Source: Blastopirellula sediminis (lineage in GTDB: Bacteria; Planctomycetota; Planctomycetia; Pirellulales; Pirellulaceae). From it: a stretch of 64,000 nucleotides of DNA. The notes under the pieces were generated by a model, which saw only the letters and a list, made by a program, of their open reading frames with translations, ran no database searches and had not been told where the DNA came from. This document shows, piece after piece, positions 56,208-64,000 of the stretch. Numbering within the stretch: the first letter of the stretch is position 1; each line of letters opens with the position of its first letter. Made by a program: the position numbers and the translations under genes. The DNA lies in contig NZ_JAJKFT010000010.1 of the NCBI RefSeq assembly GCF_020966755.1, forward strand, positions 2,878,720 to 2,942,719. Reading direction: 5' to 3'.

Positions 56208-58418
56208 ATGAGCGAAAACGACGCGAATAACGAACTCCTGGTAGGCTTCATCGACGAATCGATGAACGCGATTCAGGATTTGCCTGCGCTGCTCGCGTCG
56301 TTTAAGAACGATTCCAGCAACGTTGAGGCGGTTCACTCAGTATTCCGAACCGTACACTCGATCAAAGGAAACGCCGGCTTCTTTGGTCTGACGGCGATCA
56401 AGAAATTCGCCCACTCGCTGGAAAACGCTCTCGACGAAGTTCGCAATCAAAAGACGCCGCTCACCGAAGATCTCTGTCGCGCCCTGATCGAAGGGATCGA
56501 CTCGCTCGACCATATGCTGCATGCGGTCGAGAACCAAACTCACAGCGAAACGCTGAGCGAAGCCGACCTGAAACTTCTAGAACAGGTCGCGATTCTCTCG
56601 AAGTCCAAAGGCGCCGGCGAAAGCGGCAGCGAAGAATCGGCCGCCGACGCACTGCTGGCCGATCTGCTGGAGATGGCGGACGAGATGACCGCCGCTGGTT
56701 TCCCCGAGTCGCTGCAATGGGCCGAACGATTGCGCGAACTTGGCCAAGTTTCGGCGCCTGCCCCCGAAGCGAAAACAATCGCTACTCCCGCCGATCTGCT
56801 TTCGCAGCAGTTCTCGATCGGCGGGTTTGAAGTGACGCTATCGGTTCGCCGATTAATCGAGATGTTCGTTCAGGCGGAAACGGCGCCTTTCGACGACGAT
56901 CGCTCGACGGCTTTTATGGAAGCGATGGCGGAGCTGAAGCTTTGTGCTCGCAACGCCTCCGATTCGACGCTGCTGACCGCCTTGGAAGAGGCGGGCCGCA
57001 ACTTCAAAACGATCTACGACAGCGGGATCGGCGTCGACGCGATGTTGCTGAGCATCGTCTGGGACCAAATCGCTCCGGCGCTGGAAAGTTTGACGCCGCA
57101 ACCGGAGCCGACGCCGGCGCCGGAAGCTGCCGCACCCTCGCAAGAAACCGCACCGCCGAAATCGCCTGAGAGCGAATCAGGCGATGCCGATTCTGCGAAG
57201 GAAAAAGGGGCGAGCGGCAAGAAGACCCGTTTCCTTCGCGTCAACGAAGAGAGCATTGATAACTTCTTGGACGACGTCTCCAGCTTGTTCATTACCTGCG
57301 AACGGCTGAAAGACATCCAGAGCCGGATGACCCACGCTACCGAACTTCGCGAATTGATCGAAGAGTTACGGCAAGTGAACATCTCGTTCAACATGCAAGC
57401 GAACCGCCTGCAGAAGAGCGTGGTGTCGCTCCGCCGAGTGCCGATCCGCGGGATGTTCTCCAAGTTTCCCCGCATGGCTCGCAGCTTGGCCAGCAGCCTC
57501 GGGAAAAAATTGGACGTTCATCTGGCTGGCGAAGACCTGGAAGTCGACAAGTCGCTGCTGGAAGAGCTTGACGCGCCGCTGACGCACATGATTCGGAACG
57601 TCGCCGATCACGCTCTCGAACTGCCGGAAGATCGCAAGGTTCGCGGCTTGAACGAAGTCGGCAACTTGTGGCTTGGCGCCGAGACGACTCGCACGCACGT
57701 TTTGATTACGATTCGTGACGATGGTCGCGGCATCGATCCGAACCGTCTCCGCCGCAAAGCGGTGCAGAGCGGTGCGATCACCGAGTCGCAAGCGGAACGC
57801 ATGTCGGATCAAGAGGCGGTCGAACTGATCTTCCATCCTGGTCTGTCGACGGCGGAGCAAGTGACCGAGATTTCGGGTCGCGGCGTCGGTATGGACGTGG
57901 TCCGGACGATGGTTCAAGACAATGGGGGTGAGATTCGAGTCGAGTCGACCGTCGGCGTCGGCACGAACTTCACGATCGAGATTCCGATTCGCCAGGCGGT
58001 GCTCGTGATCGACGGACTGTTGATTCACGAAGGGGAAGAGCGTTTCGTCGTACCGTTCGACGCGATTCGCGAAGTCCTCGACCTGCCGTACGAAGAACTG
58101 AAGACGGCCGGCGGCGCACCGGTCGTTACGTTGCGAGGGACGACCTACGCAGCCGTGTCGCTCGCGGAGACGCTCGACATTCCGCAGTCGGCGGAGAAGA
58201 GCAAGAGCGATCGTTTCTCGGCCGTTCTGATGACCAGTAAGCAGGGAGACGCCTGTTTGATGGTCGATCGCGTGGTCGGCAAACGAAAAGTGGTGGTCAA
58301 CAGCCTACAAAATATCTTGCCCGACGTTCGCTCGATTAGCGGCGTGGCCCAATTGGGCGGCGGCGAATTGGCGCTGGTCTTGTCGTCGACCGAGATTATC
58401 CGTTCGCTGAAACGCTAA
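56208..58418 (+). CDS. CheA-like histidine kinase
   Basis: The 736-residue protein has an N-terminal Hpt domain with His 50 (HSIKGNAGFF). A helical middle part (about 160-290) and a Pro/Glu-rich linker follow, then a dimerisation region. The ATPase core has HMIRNVADHALE, LITIRDDGRGIDPN and GRGVGMDVVRT. A C-terminal CheW-like domain ends it (VIDGLLIHEGEERFVVPFD). The usual CheY-binding P2 domain is not obvious. No receptor, CheW, CheB or CheR gene is nearby, so this is a non-classical CheA system paired with the upstream response regulator. Confidence 0.92.
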   Translation: MSENDANNELLVGFIDESMNAIQDLPALLASFKNDSSNVEAVHSVFRTVHSIKGNAGFFGLTAIKKFAHSLENALDEVRNQKTPLTEDLCRALIEGIDSLDHMLHAVENQTHSETLSEADLKLLEQVAILSKSKGAGESGSEESAADALLADLLEMADEMTAAGFPESLQWAERLRELGQVSAPAPEAKTIATPADLLSQQFSIGGFEVTLSVRRLIEMFVQAETAPFDDDRSTAFMEAMAELKLCARNASDSTLLTALEEAGRNFKTIYDSGIGVDAMLLSIVWDQIAPALESLTPQPEPTPAPEAAAPSQETAPPKSPESESGDADSAKEKGASGKKTRFLRVNEESIDNFLDDVSSLFITCERLKDIQSRMTHATELRELIEELRQVNISFNMQANRLQKSVVSLRRVPIRGMFSKFPRMARSLASSLGKKLDVHLAGEDLEVDKSLLEELDAPLTHMIRNVADHALELPEDRKVRGLNEVGNLWLGAETTRTHVLITIRDDGRGIDPNRLRRKAVQSGAITESQAERMSDQEAVELIFHPGLSTAEQVTEISGRGVGMDVVRTMVQDNGGEIRVESTVGVGTNFTIEIPIRQAVLVIDGLLIHEGEERFVVPFDAIREVLDLPYEELKTAGGAPVVTLRGTTYAAVSLAETLDIPQSAEKSKSDRFSAVLMTSKQGDACLMVDRVVGKRKVVVNSLQNILPDVRSISGVAQLGGGELALVLSSTEIIRSLKR

Positions 58419-58431
58419 GCTTGCGGTTCGC

Positions 58432-58842
58432 TCATTCTTGCACTCGCTTCGCCTTGAAAACCCACTTCTTGCCCGTTGCGTCAACGAGTTCTCCGGTCAC
58501 GTGCCCTTTTTCTTGAAAGGTGATTTGCCCCTCGCAGGCAAGCGTTTCACCCTTCTTACCGCTGCGCAGTTTATTAAAGACCACTTTCACCTGGCCTCCC
58601 TTATTGGGGATCGTCGGCGTCTTCCCTTCAATCTTGCCGATCACCGTCGGCTTTCCTCCCTGCGGCTGAAAGATGTCGGTTTTGAAAATTCGAAACATCC
58701 CGGCGCGTTCGTCGTCAGAGCTCGAAGATCCCGCTGGCTTCATCGAGTATTTCCAGACCGCACCCTCAAATTTGTCTTCAGCGGAGGCGATCGACGGCAG
58801 CAAACAGCAGAAGGCGATCAGGCAGAGGATGTGACGTACCAT
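58432..58842 (-). CDS. Small exported protein of unknown function
   Basis: The 136-residue protein has a clear signal peptide (MVRHILCLIAFCCLLPSIASA). The mature domain is lysine-rich and beta-rich, with a repeated pattern KFEGAVWKYSM and KKWVFKAKRVQ. I recognise no family. It is convergent with the CheA-like gene, 13 bp away. Confidence 0.75.
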   Translation of the reverse strand: MVRHILCLIAFCCLLPSIASAEDKFEGAVWKYSMKPAGSSSSDDERAGMFRIFKTDIFQPQGGKPTVIGKIEGKTPTIPNKGGQVKVVFNKLRSGKKGETLACEGQITFQEKGHVTGELVDATGKKWVFKAKRVQE

Positions 58843-58949
58843 GCGTTAGCTCGCGAATTAGGAGGATTCTGACGCGTTCGACGAGCTTCGATTTTAGGTG
58901 CTCCAATACGTCGCTTCAACGAAACTGACAATCGGAATTGGATTCGCAC

Positions 58950-58981
58950 AAAAAAAGCCGCCGGGGATAATCCCAGGCGGC
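58950..58981 (-). terminator. Intrinsic terminator after xylA
   Basis: On the minus strand a GC-rich hairpin (GCCGCC with GGCGGC outer stem, inner GGGA/TCCC) at 58957-58981 is followed by seven T residues (58956-58950). It is 33 bp past the xylA stop. Confidence 0.9.
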
Positions 58982-59013
58982 CGATGTCATTGTCGTTTGG
59001 CGAGTTCGCTCGC

Positions 59014-60324
59014 TTACATGTAGCGATTGAACAAGTTCTCGAGCATTTCCTGGCGACCGCTTTGATTCGGCGCCGCTTCCCCCTTGGCGAGCATGTACTT
59101 CTCAAGCGACTTCAGGTCGTGCTTGCCCGCTTCGATTTCGGCGCCGACGCCGCTCTCCCAACTGCTGTAACGAGCGGCGACGAACTTGTCGAATTCACCT
59201 TCGGCGCGAATCGCGGCGGCGATCTTCAGCCCCTTGGCGAACGCGTCCATGCCGCCGACGTGGGCGTAGAACAGGTCGATCGGCTCAAAGCTCTCGCGAC
59301 GAACCTTGGCGTCGAAGTTGACGCCGCCGCTGCCGAGACCGCCGTACTTCAGGATCGACAGCATCACTTCGGCCGTCAGGTAGTAGTTGGTCGGGAACTG
59401 GTCGGTATCCCAGCCCAACAACAGGTCGCCGGTGTTGGCGTCGATCGAACCGAGGATGCCGTTCATGCCGGCGTATTCCAGCTCATGCTGCATCGTGTGC
59501 GATGCGAGCGTCGCGTGGTTGGTTTCCAGGTTCATCTTGAAGTGCTTATCGAGATCGTACGTCTTCAAAAACGCCAGGCAGTTGGCGGTGTCGAAGTCGT
59601 ATTGATGCTTGGTCGGCTCTTTCGGCTTCGGTTCGATCAGGAACTGCCCGGTGAAGCCGATTTCCTTGGCGTAGTCGACCGCCATGTGGAAGAACTTCGC
59701 CAGGTGATCCAGCTCACGCTTCATGTTGGTGTTGAGCAGGTTCTGGTAGCCTTCGCGGCCGCCCCAGAAAACGTAGTTTTCACCACCCAGCTCTTTCGTG
59801 ATTTCCAGGCACTTCTTGGTCTGCGCGGCGGCGAAAGCGAAAACGTCGGCGTTGCAACTGGTCGCGGCGCCATGCATGAAGCGCGGGTTGCTGAACAAGT
59901 TGCAGGTGCCCCACAGCAGCTTGACGCCGGTGCGTTCTTGTTCGTCTTTCAACGCGGCGGCGACCTTGTCGAAGATCTTGTTGGTTTCGCTCAGCGAAGC
60001 CCCTTCGGGAGCGACGTCGCGATCGTGAAACGCATAATAAGGAGCGCCGAGCTTCTCAATGAATTCAAACGCGACGCGAGTACGCTTGACGGCGTTTTCG
60101 ACCGAGTCGGTTCCATCGTCCCACGGACGAATCGCCGTACCGGGACCAAACGGATCGGAGCCAGTGCCGCGGAAGGTGTGCCAATAGACGACGCTGAATC
60201 GGAGGTGATCGCGCATCGTTTTGCCTTCGATCACTTCGTCCGGATTGTACCAGCGGTACGCCAACGGATTCTTCGAATCAGGGCCTTCGTATTGAATCTT
60301 GTCGACTTCGGGAAACGCAGACAT
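59014..60324 (-). CDS. xylA: Xylose isomerase
   Basis: XylA interconverts xylose and xylulose (and glucose and fructose) with two divalent metals. The 436-residue protein has the class II length and motifs [13 protein letters not shown] (catalytic His), [24 protein letters not shown] and the metal residues in [23 protein letters not shown] at 60324 is chosen. No xylulokinase gene is in the window. A terminator follows directly. Confidence 0.97.
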   Translation of the reverse strand: MSAFPEVDKIQYEGPDSKNPLAYRWYNPDEVIEGKTMRDHLRFSVVYWHTFRGTGSDPFGPGTAIRPWDDGTDSVENAVKRTRVAFEFIEKLGAPYYAFHDRDVAPEGASLSETNKIFDKVAAALKDEQERTGVKLLWGTCNLFSNPRFMHGAATSCNADVFAFAAAQTKKCLEITKELGGENYVFWGGREGYQNLLNTNMKRELDHLAKFFHMAVDYAKEIGFTGQFLIEPKPKEPTKHQYDFDTANCLAFLKTYDLDKHFKMNLETNHATLASHTMQHELEYAGMNGILGSIDANTGDLLLGWDTDQFPTNYYLTAEVMLSILKYGGLGSGGVNFDAKVRRESFEPIDLFYAHVGGMDAFAKGLKIAAAIRAEGEFDKFVAARYSSWESGVGAEIEAGKHDLKSLEKYMLAKGEAAPNQSGRQEMLENLFNRYM

Positions 60325-60531
60325 GTCGGTACTTCGCTCGAGAGGAAAAGGGCGGGGCGAATGAAACGCGTGTCGCCAGCGGCGAGACGACGCAGACACT
60401 CTCTAAGATGGAGTCGATTAGAGAGTAAGAGCGCATCATAAAGCGCGAGGTAGCGGCATACAACCGACTGGAATTCCGCCGACCGAAGATATTTTACAAA
60501 CGCAACCCGTTTGCTTGCGTATTGAGTTTCC

Positions 60532-61353
60532 TTACCCGTTGCTGTTTTTAGACGAAAATTTCGCCTGCAACCAATCTCCCCAGCGCGGAGAAATCTGAGA
60601 AATCGCGAACAGGATCCGCGCTTTCCATGGGACGACCAGATCATGTTTACGCCCCTCGCATCCTTTCAAGATTGATACGGCAAGTTGATCCGGATCGATC
60701 GCTTTCAGTTTGACGCCCGCGCCGGGCTTTTGCGCTTCGTCCGGTAGTTTCCCCATTTGATGGTCGTAGCGGGTGCCGGCGTCTTCCCGCGCGATCGGAC
60801 CAGGACAGACCAGCATGACATGGACTCCGTCGTCGGCCAGTTCGAGACGGAGCTGCTGCGTGAAGCCCGCGAGCGCGAATTTGGTGGTCGCGTAGGGGCC
60901 GATAAAGCGAATGGCGCTCTTCGACGCCAACGAGCCGATGTTGATGATATGTCCCTGGCGGCGAATCAGAAGGGGAGCGAACGCTTGCACGCAGCGAATC
61001 GCCGCCATCACGTTCAGTTCCCATTGACGGCGGAAGTCGGCCAGTTGCGTTTCCAGCAATTTGCCGCGTGACGAAATGCCGACGTTGTTGACCAACAAGT
61101 CGAGTCCGCCGAAGCGCGACTCCATTTCCAGCTCAAGCCGTTTGACGTCATCATCGGAGGTGACGTCGGCGGCCAGCGGGACGGTCTGACCGGGGAGCGA
61201 ATTCAGCGACGCGGCGGCGGCGGTCAGCGCTTCTTCATCACGAGCGACCATCACGACCGTCGCCCCTTGGCTAGCGAGCTGGCGAGCGATCGAGAGTCCT
61301 AACCCGCGTGAAGCGCCAGTGACGAGGGCGACTTTTTCGTTCCAATAGGCCAT
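60532..61353 (-). CDS. Short-chain dehydrogenase/reductase
   Basis: The 273-residue SDR has the cofactor motif TGASRGLGLSIA, NNVGIS, the catalytic Ser in NIGSLASKSA and YATTK (Tyr and Lys). The C-terminal part has PGPIAREDAG. The substrate is not known; the extra C-terminal helix (WKARILFAISQISPRWGDWL) resembles membrane-associated SDRs. It stands alone between xylA and the Gfo/Idh/MocA gene. Confidence 0.92.
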   Translation of the reverse strand: MAYWNEKVALVTGASRGLGLSIARQLASQGATVVMVARDEEALTAAAASLNSLPGQTVPLAADVTSDDDVKRLELEMESRFGGLDLLVNNVGISSRGKLLETQLADFRRQWELNVMAAIRCVQAFAPLLIRRQGHIINIGSLASKSAIRFIGPYATTKFALAGFTQQLRLELADDGVHVMLVCPGPIAREDAGTRYDHQMGKLPDEAQKPGAGVKLKAIDPDQLAVSILKGCEGRKHDLVVPWKARILFAISQISPRWGDWLQAKFSSKNSNG

Positions 61354-61406
61354 CCGACCGCAATTTCGCTAGGGGAATTCAGGGAGAAACCTTCGCGATG
61401 ATAACG

Positions 61407-61440
61407 AAAAAGCCTCGGCAGGCAATTGCCCAACCGAGGC
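61407..61440 (-). terminator. Intrinsic terminator after the Gfo/Idh/MocA gene
   Basis: On the minus strand a stem CCTCGG/CCGAGG with an inner GGCAATTGCC stem (61412-61440) is followed by five T residues (61411-61407). It is 33 bp past the stop codon. Confidence 0.87.
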
Positions 61441-61472
61441 CCGGGGTGTTGCGAGAACGGGGCGTTCTCTCA

Positions 61473-62873
61473 CTACGCAGTGACTTCGTATCCCTTGCGG
61501 GCTTGGCGAGAGAGCCAGCCGTTGGCCTGCTCGTCTCCCACGATTTGCTCCGTCTTTTCGTCCCATTTGATCGTCCGGTCAAGTCGCAAAGCGATGTTGG
61601 CCAGATGGCAAGTGGTCATCGCACGATGGTGCGAGTAGACGTCCGAGATCGGATCTTTTCGGAGCTTGACGCATTCAAAGAAGTTGACCATATGGGCGTT
61701 GCCGCCGGACGGGGTCATCCCTTTGTAAACCTTTTGAATCGCATCTTCGGGCAGCGGGTTCGACTTCATTTCGTCGACCGGCGCGCCGACCAGCTTGCCG
61801 CGGTTGACCAGGAAGCGTCCCTTGGTCCCCTCGAACATGACGCCGTTGTCGAATCCAAGGTCGTTGCATTCATTACGAATGGCGACTTCGATATCGCGCG
61901 GGAACATCGCTTTGACGTGGAATTCGGTCGGCGTGTTGTAGCGATCGTCCTGGGTCGGCATGCCGTCCTGGTACGGAGTCGGGAACTTCGCCATGATCGG
62001 CTCCAGACTGACCGGGCCGCCGACGCCTTGTTGATCGAGACCCCATTGGGCGATGTCGACGTGGTGGGCGCCCCAGTCGGTCATCTTGCCGCCTGAGTAT
62101 TCGTACCACCAGCGGAATTCGTAGTGGCAACGGGAATTGCCCCAGCCTGGGCCCTGCTTAAAGCGGTAGTCGACCAGCGGGGCCTGACCGAGCCACATCT
62201 CCCAGTTGAGTTGCTTGGGAACTTCGGCGATCGGGATCGGACCGCTTGTCGGAGCGCCGCCGATGGCGACATGGATTTTCTGAATGTCGCCGATGCGACC
62301 TTCGTTGATCAGGGCGATCGCCTTCAGGAAGAGCTGCCCCATTTCGCTGCGCTGCTGGGTGCCGACCTGAAAGACGCGGCCGGTCTCTTTGGCGACCTTG
62401 CAGATCTTCTTTCCTTCGTCGATCGTCAGCGTGAGCGGCTTTTCGCAGTAGACGTCTTTGCCGGCCTTCATCGCTTCGATGGCGATTTTCGAGTGCCAGT
62501 GGTCGGGCGTAACGATCGTCACGATCTCGATGTCGTTGCGATCGAGGATCTTGCGGTAGTCTTCGTAGACGTCAACTTTCCGTTCGCGACCTTGTTTCTT
62601 GTTTTCCGCTTCGCTTCGTTGGCGACCTTTGGCGGCGTGATCAGCGTCGACGTCGCAGACCGCAACGACATCGCCCAGCTTCATCGCGTTCGGGCCGACG
62701 GCGTCCCAGCGTGATCCGGTTCCGATGCAACCGATCAGCGGACGATCATTGGCCGACTCCGCTTTCTGCTCGTCGGCGATCGATTTCGCGCCAGTAAAAA
62801 AATAGGGAAGGCTCAGGCCAGCAGCGGCGACGGTGCTGCTCTTCAGGAACTCGCGACGGTTCGAGCTACTCAC
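61473..62873 (-). CDS. Tat-exported Gfo/Idh/MocA-family oxidoreductase
   Basis: The 466-residue protein has a Tat signal ([18 protein letters not shown]), then an NAD-binding Rossmann domain ([18 protein letters not shown]) and the family motifs [29 protein letters not shown] and QVGTQQR. These enzymes oxidise or reduce sugars and related alcohols, and exported members are common in planctomycetes. The start is GTG at 62873 with GGAGACACC upstream; the longer frame to 62960 begins with a GTG but destroys the signal peptide. Confidence 0.94.
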   Translation of the reverse strand: MSSSNRREFLKSSTVAAAGLSLPYFFTGAKSIADEQKAESANDRPLIGCIGTGSRWDAVGPNAMKLGDVVAVCDVDADHAAKGRQRSEAENKKQGRERKVDVYEDYRKILDRNDIEIVTIVTPDHWHSKIAIEAMKAGKDVYCEKPLTLTIDEGKKICKVAKETGRVFQVGTQQRSEMGQLFLKAIALINEGRIGDIQKIHVAIGGAPTSGPIPIAEVPKQLNWEMWLGQAPLVDYRFKQGPGWGNSRCHYEFRWWYEYSGGKMTDWGAHHVDIAQWGLDQQGVGGPVSLEPIMAKFPTPYQDGMPTQDDRYNTPTEFHVKAMFPRDIEVAIRNECNDLGFDNGVMFEGTKGRFLVNRGKLVGAPVDEMKSNPLPEDAIQKVYKGMTPSGGNAHMVNFFECVKLRKDPISDVYSHHRAMTTCHLANIALRLDRTIKWDEKTEQIVGDEQANGWLSRQARKGYEVTA

Positions 62874-63353
62874 TGAGGTGTCTCCAGGCGAATGGCCAGA
62901 TAAGTGAAGGCCGATGCATTTGGGGTGAGGTAGGCGGGCTCTTGGTTCTGCGGCGAACACTTCTCGATTGATTGCGCCTTTGCGGCAGTATCGTGCCTAG
63001 TGTATCTCTTCGGGAATCCGCAATCTAGCTTCATATGCCGGAAGCTAGACAAAAGTTATGCAAAAAAAGCAAATTACCGCAATTTGGGAACGGAAAAACG
63101 TGAAGTCATTTTAATTTTGGGAGGTTCCCCCCAAAGAGACTGGCCCGATGGAGAAACGGGGCGCGTTAAGACCGGACAATGAACGCCTAAATTCCGTTAA
63201 TAGCTGATAGGTGGTAATAGACGCCTGTTTGGCCTAAAAGAAGGGAGTTACGGGGGCCGGAACCGTCGCTATCCCTAGTCGTCACTTTCTTTCGAATGAA
63301 CTAGAGTACATCGAATTGGTAGACAACGATTTCGCATTTTTAAGGTCGTCGAT
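62874..63353. other. Divergent intergenic region upstream of pyruvate kinase
   Basis: In these 480 bp I see no supported gene. A perfect 8-bp hairpin (63025-63032 with 63041-63048, loop ATATGCCG) is present and is not followed by a T-run. The AT-rich part from 63050 to 63350 probably holds the pyruvate kinase promoter. Small frames at 62870-63182 have no coding features. Confidence 0.5.
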
Positions 63354-64000
63354 ATGTCCGCAGCCCGCTTACTTCCTCAGCGTGCCCGCACCAAGATTGT
63401 GGCGACGGTCGGTCCCGCGTGTAACACGCCCGAGATGCTGGAACAAATGATTCTGGCCGGCGTTGACGTTTTCCGGCTCAACCTTGCCCACGGCGAACTA
63501 ACCGAACATTCCCGCGTCGTCGACACGATTCGCGAGATTAGCGATCGCTTGAAGAAGCCGGTCGCTACCCTGGCTGACCTTTCCGGGCCGAAGATCCGTC
63601 TCGGCACCCTGGTTCAAGATCCGATCTACTGCACTGAAGGGGAGAACTTCCGCTTCGTGCGCGGCGACTCGGCCAGTGATCCGCACGAACTGGTCAGCAA
63701 CTACGAGCCGCTGATTGACGAAGTCAAAGTTGGCGACGACGTGATGCTGGCCGACGGTACGATCACGATGGAAGTGGTCGAGAAGACCGACGATATGGTG
63801 ACCTGCGTCGTCGTGGCCGGCGGCATCTTGCGTAGTCGCCAGGGGATTAACTTGCCGGCGACCAAGCTCGGCGTCGAAACGATCACTCCGCGTGACCGCG
63901 ATCACATCCGCTGGGCCGCCGAAACCGATCTCGACTACGTCAGCTTGAGCTTCGTTCGCGAAGCGGACGACATTCGCCAATTGCGTGATCTGCTGCAAGC
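63354..64000 (+). CDS. pyk: Pyruvate kinase, N-terminal part
   Basis: The gene runs off the end of the window. The visible 215 residues are the N-terminal TIM-barrel and B-domain start of pyruvate kinase: RTKIVATVGPACN, FRLNLAHGE, ATLADLSGPKIRLG, the lid region and LPATKLGVETITPRDRDHI. The enzyme makes pyruvate and ATP from PEP and ADP. The ATG at 63354 is chosen. The conserved Asn-Ser-His pattern of the substrate site reads LNLAHG here (Ser replaced by Ala), as in some bacterial members. Confidence 0.93.
   Translation, partial: MSAARLLPQRARTKIVATVGPACNTPEMLEQMILAGVDVFRLNLAHGELTEHSRVVDTIREISDRLKKPVATLADLSGPKIRLGTLVQDPIYCTEGENFRFVRGDSASDPHELVSNYEPLIDEVKVGDDVMLADGTITMEVVEKTDDMVTCVVVAGGILRSRQGINLPATKLGVETITPRDRDHIRWAAETDLDYVSLSFVREADDIRQLRDLLQ

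Noticed and set aside
63025-63048. Hairpin upstream of pyruvate kinase considered as a terminator
   Set aside because: The stem is perfect but is not followed by a T-run on either strand, so I list it only as a feature of the gap.

Overview
The window is bacterial chromosome from a planctomycete, most likely of the Pirellulaceae (Blastopirellula/Rhodopirellula type). Reasons: moderately GC-rich DNA; a large secreted protein with a planctomycete-like N-terminal LERR motif; a MoxR/DUF58/BatA/VWA operon carrying giant coiled-coil and polyglutamine proteins; DUF1080, NPCBM and Tat-exported Gfo/Idh/MocA proteins; a Trx7/PDZ protein; and a TMTC-like TPR membrane protein. This placement is inferred from gene content, not from a marker gene. 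I see no phage, insertion sequence or CRISPR array. One tRNA gene is present.

Layout. 1-5746 (+): cytochrome oxidase and its assembly genes (end of heme O synthase, subunit III with a large inserted coiled coil, subunit IV, an ABC-2 transporter, a protein with two fused SCO domains, DUF420, a small CxxC membrane protein). A convergent DUF983 gene follows at 5760-6140. 6358-22185 (+): nine close or overlapping genes forming one probable operon: a PQQ-type propeller, MoxR, DUF58, two VWA proteins, a 1208-residue coiled-coil protein, a polyQ protein, a Tat-exported prenyltransferase-repeat protein and an NPCBM protein. 22198-25765 (-): DUF1569, an eboB/eboA pair and hemB. 26103-29831 (+): a pterin-flavoured cluster (folE2, MazG, degenerate prepilin peptidase, QueD/PTPS, MogA), then a hybrid histidine kinase. 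31921-35394 (-): a 1157-residue protein that may be a PPi-type PEP carboxykinase. 35602-36948 (+): Trx7/PDZ protein.

36955-39295 (-): ilvD and a small heat-shock gene with a textbook sigma-54 promoter. 39642-42904 (+): glycosyltransferase, DUF2304 and TMTC-like genes. 43172-46093 (+): a surface protein with three C-terminal repeats. 46259-50016 holds small accessory genes, a 28-bp perfect inverted repeat, tRNA-Leu and a second DUF420 gene. 50075-51991 (-): leuA with an apparent leucine-rich leader peptide and attenuator. 52180-58842: small conserved genes, a DUF1080 protein, a HAD phosphatase, a response regulator plus CheA-like kinase, and a small exported protein. 59014-62873 (-): xylA, an SDR dehydrogenase and a Gfo/Idh/MocA oxidoreductase. 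63354-end (+): the start of pyruvate kinase.

The most notable observations are: a probable leu attenuation system (51775-51991); a sigma-54 promoter with an upstream palindrome ahead of hsp20; the coiled-coil insertion in oxidase subunit III; the isolated eboA-eboB pair; the possible PPi-PEPCK; a prepilin-peptidase homologue without the usual catalytic aspartates; and the MoxR/VWA/giant-coiled-coil/polyQ operon. All functional calls come from reading motifs and remembered family features; no database search was run.
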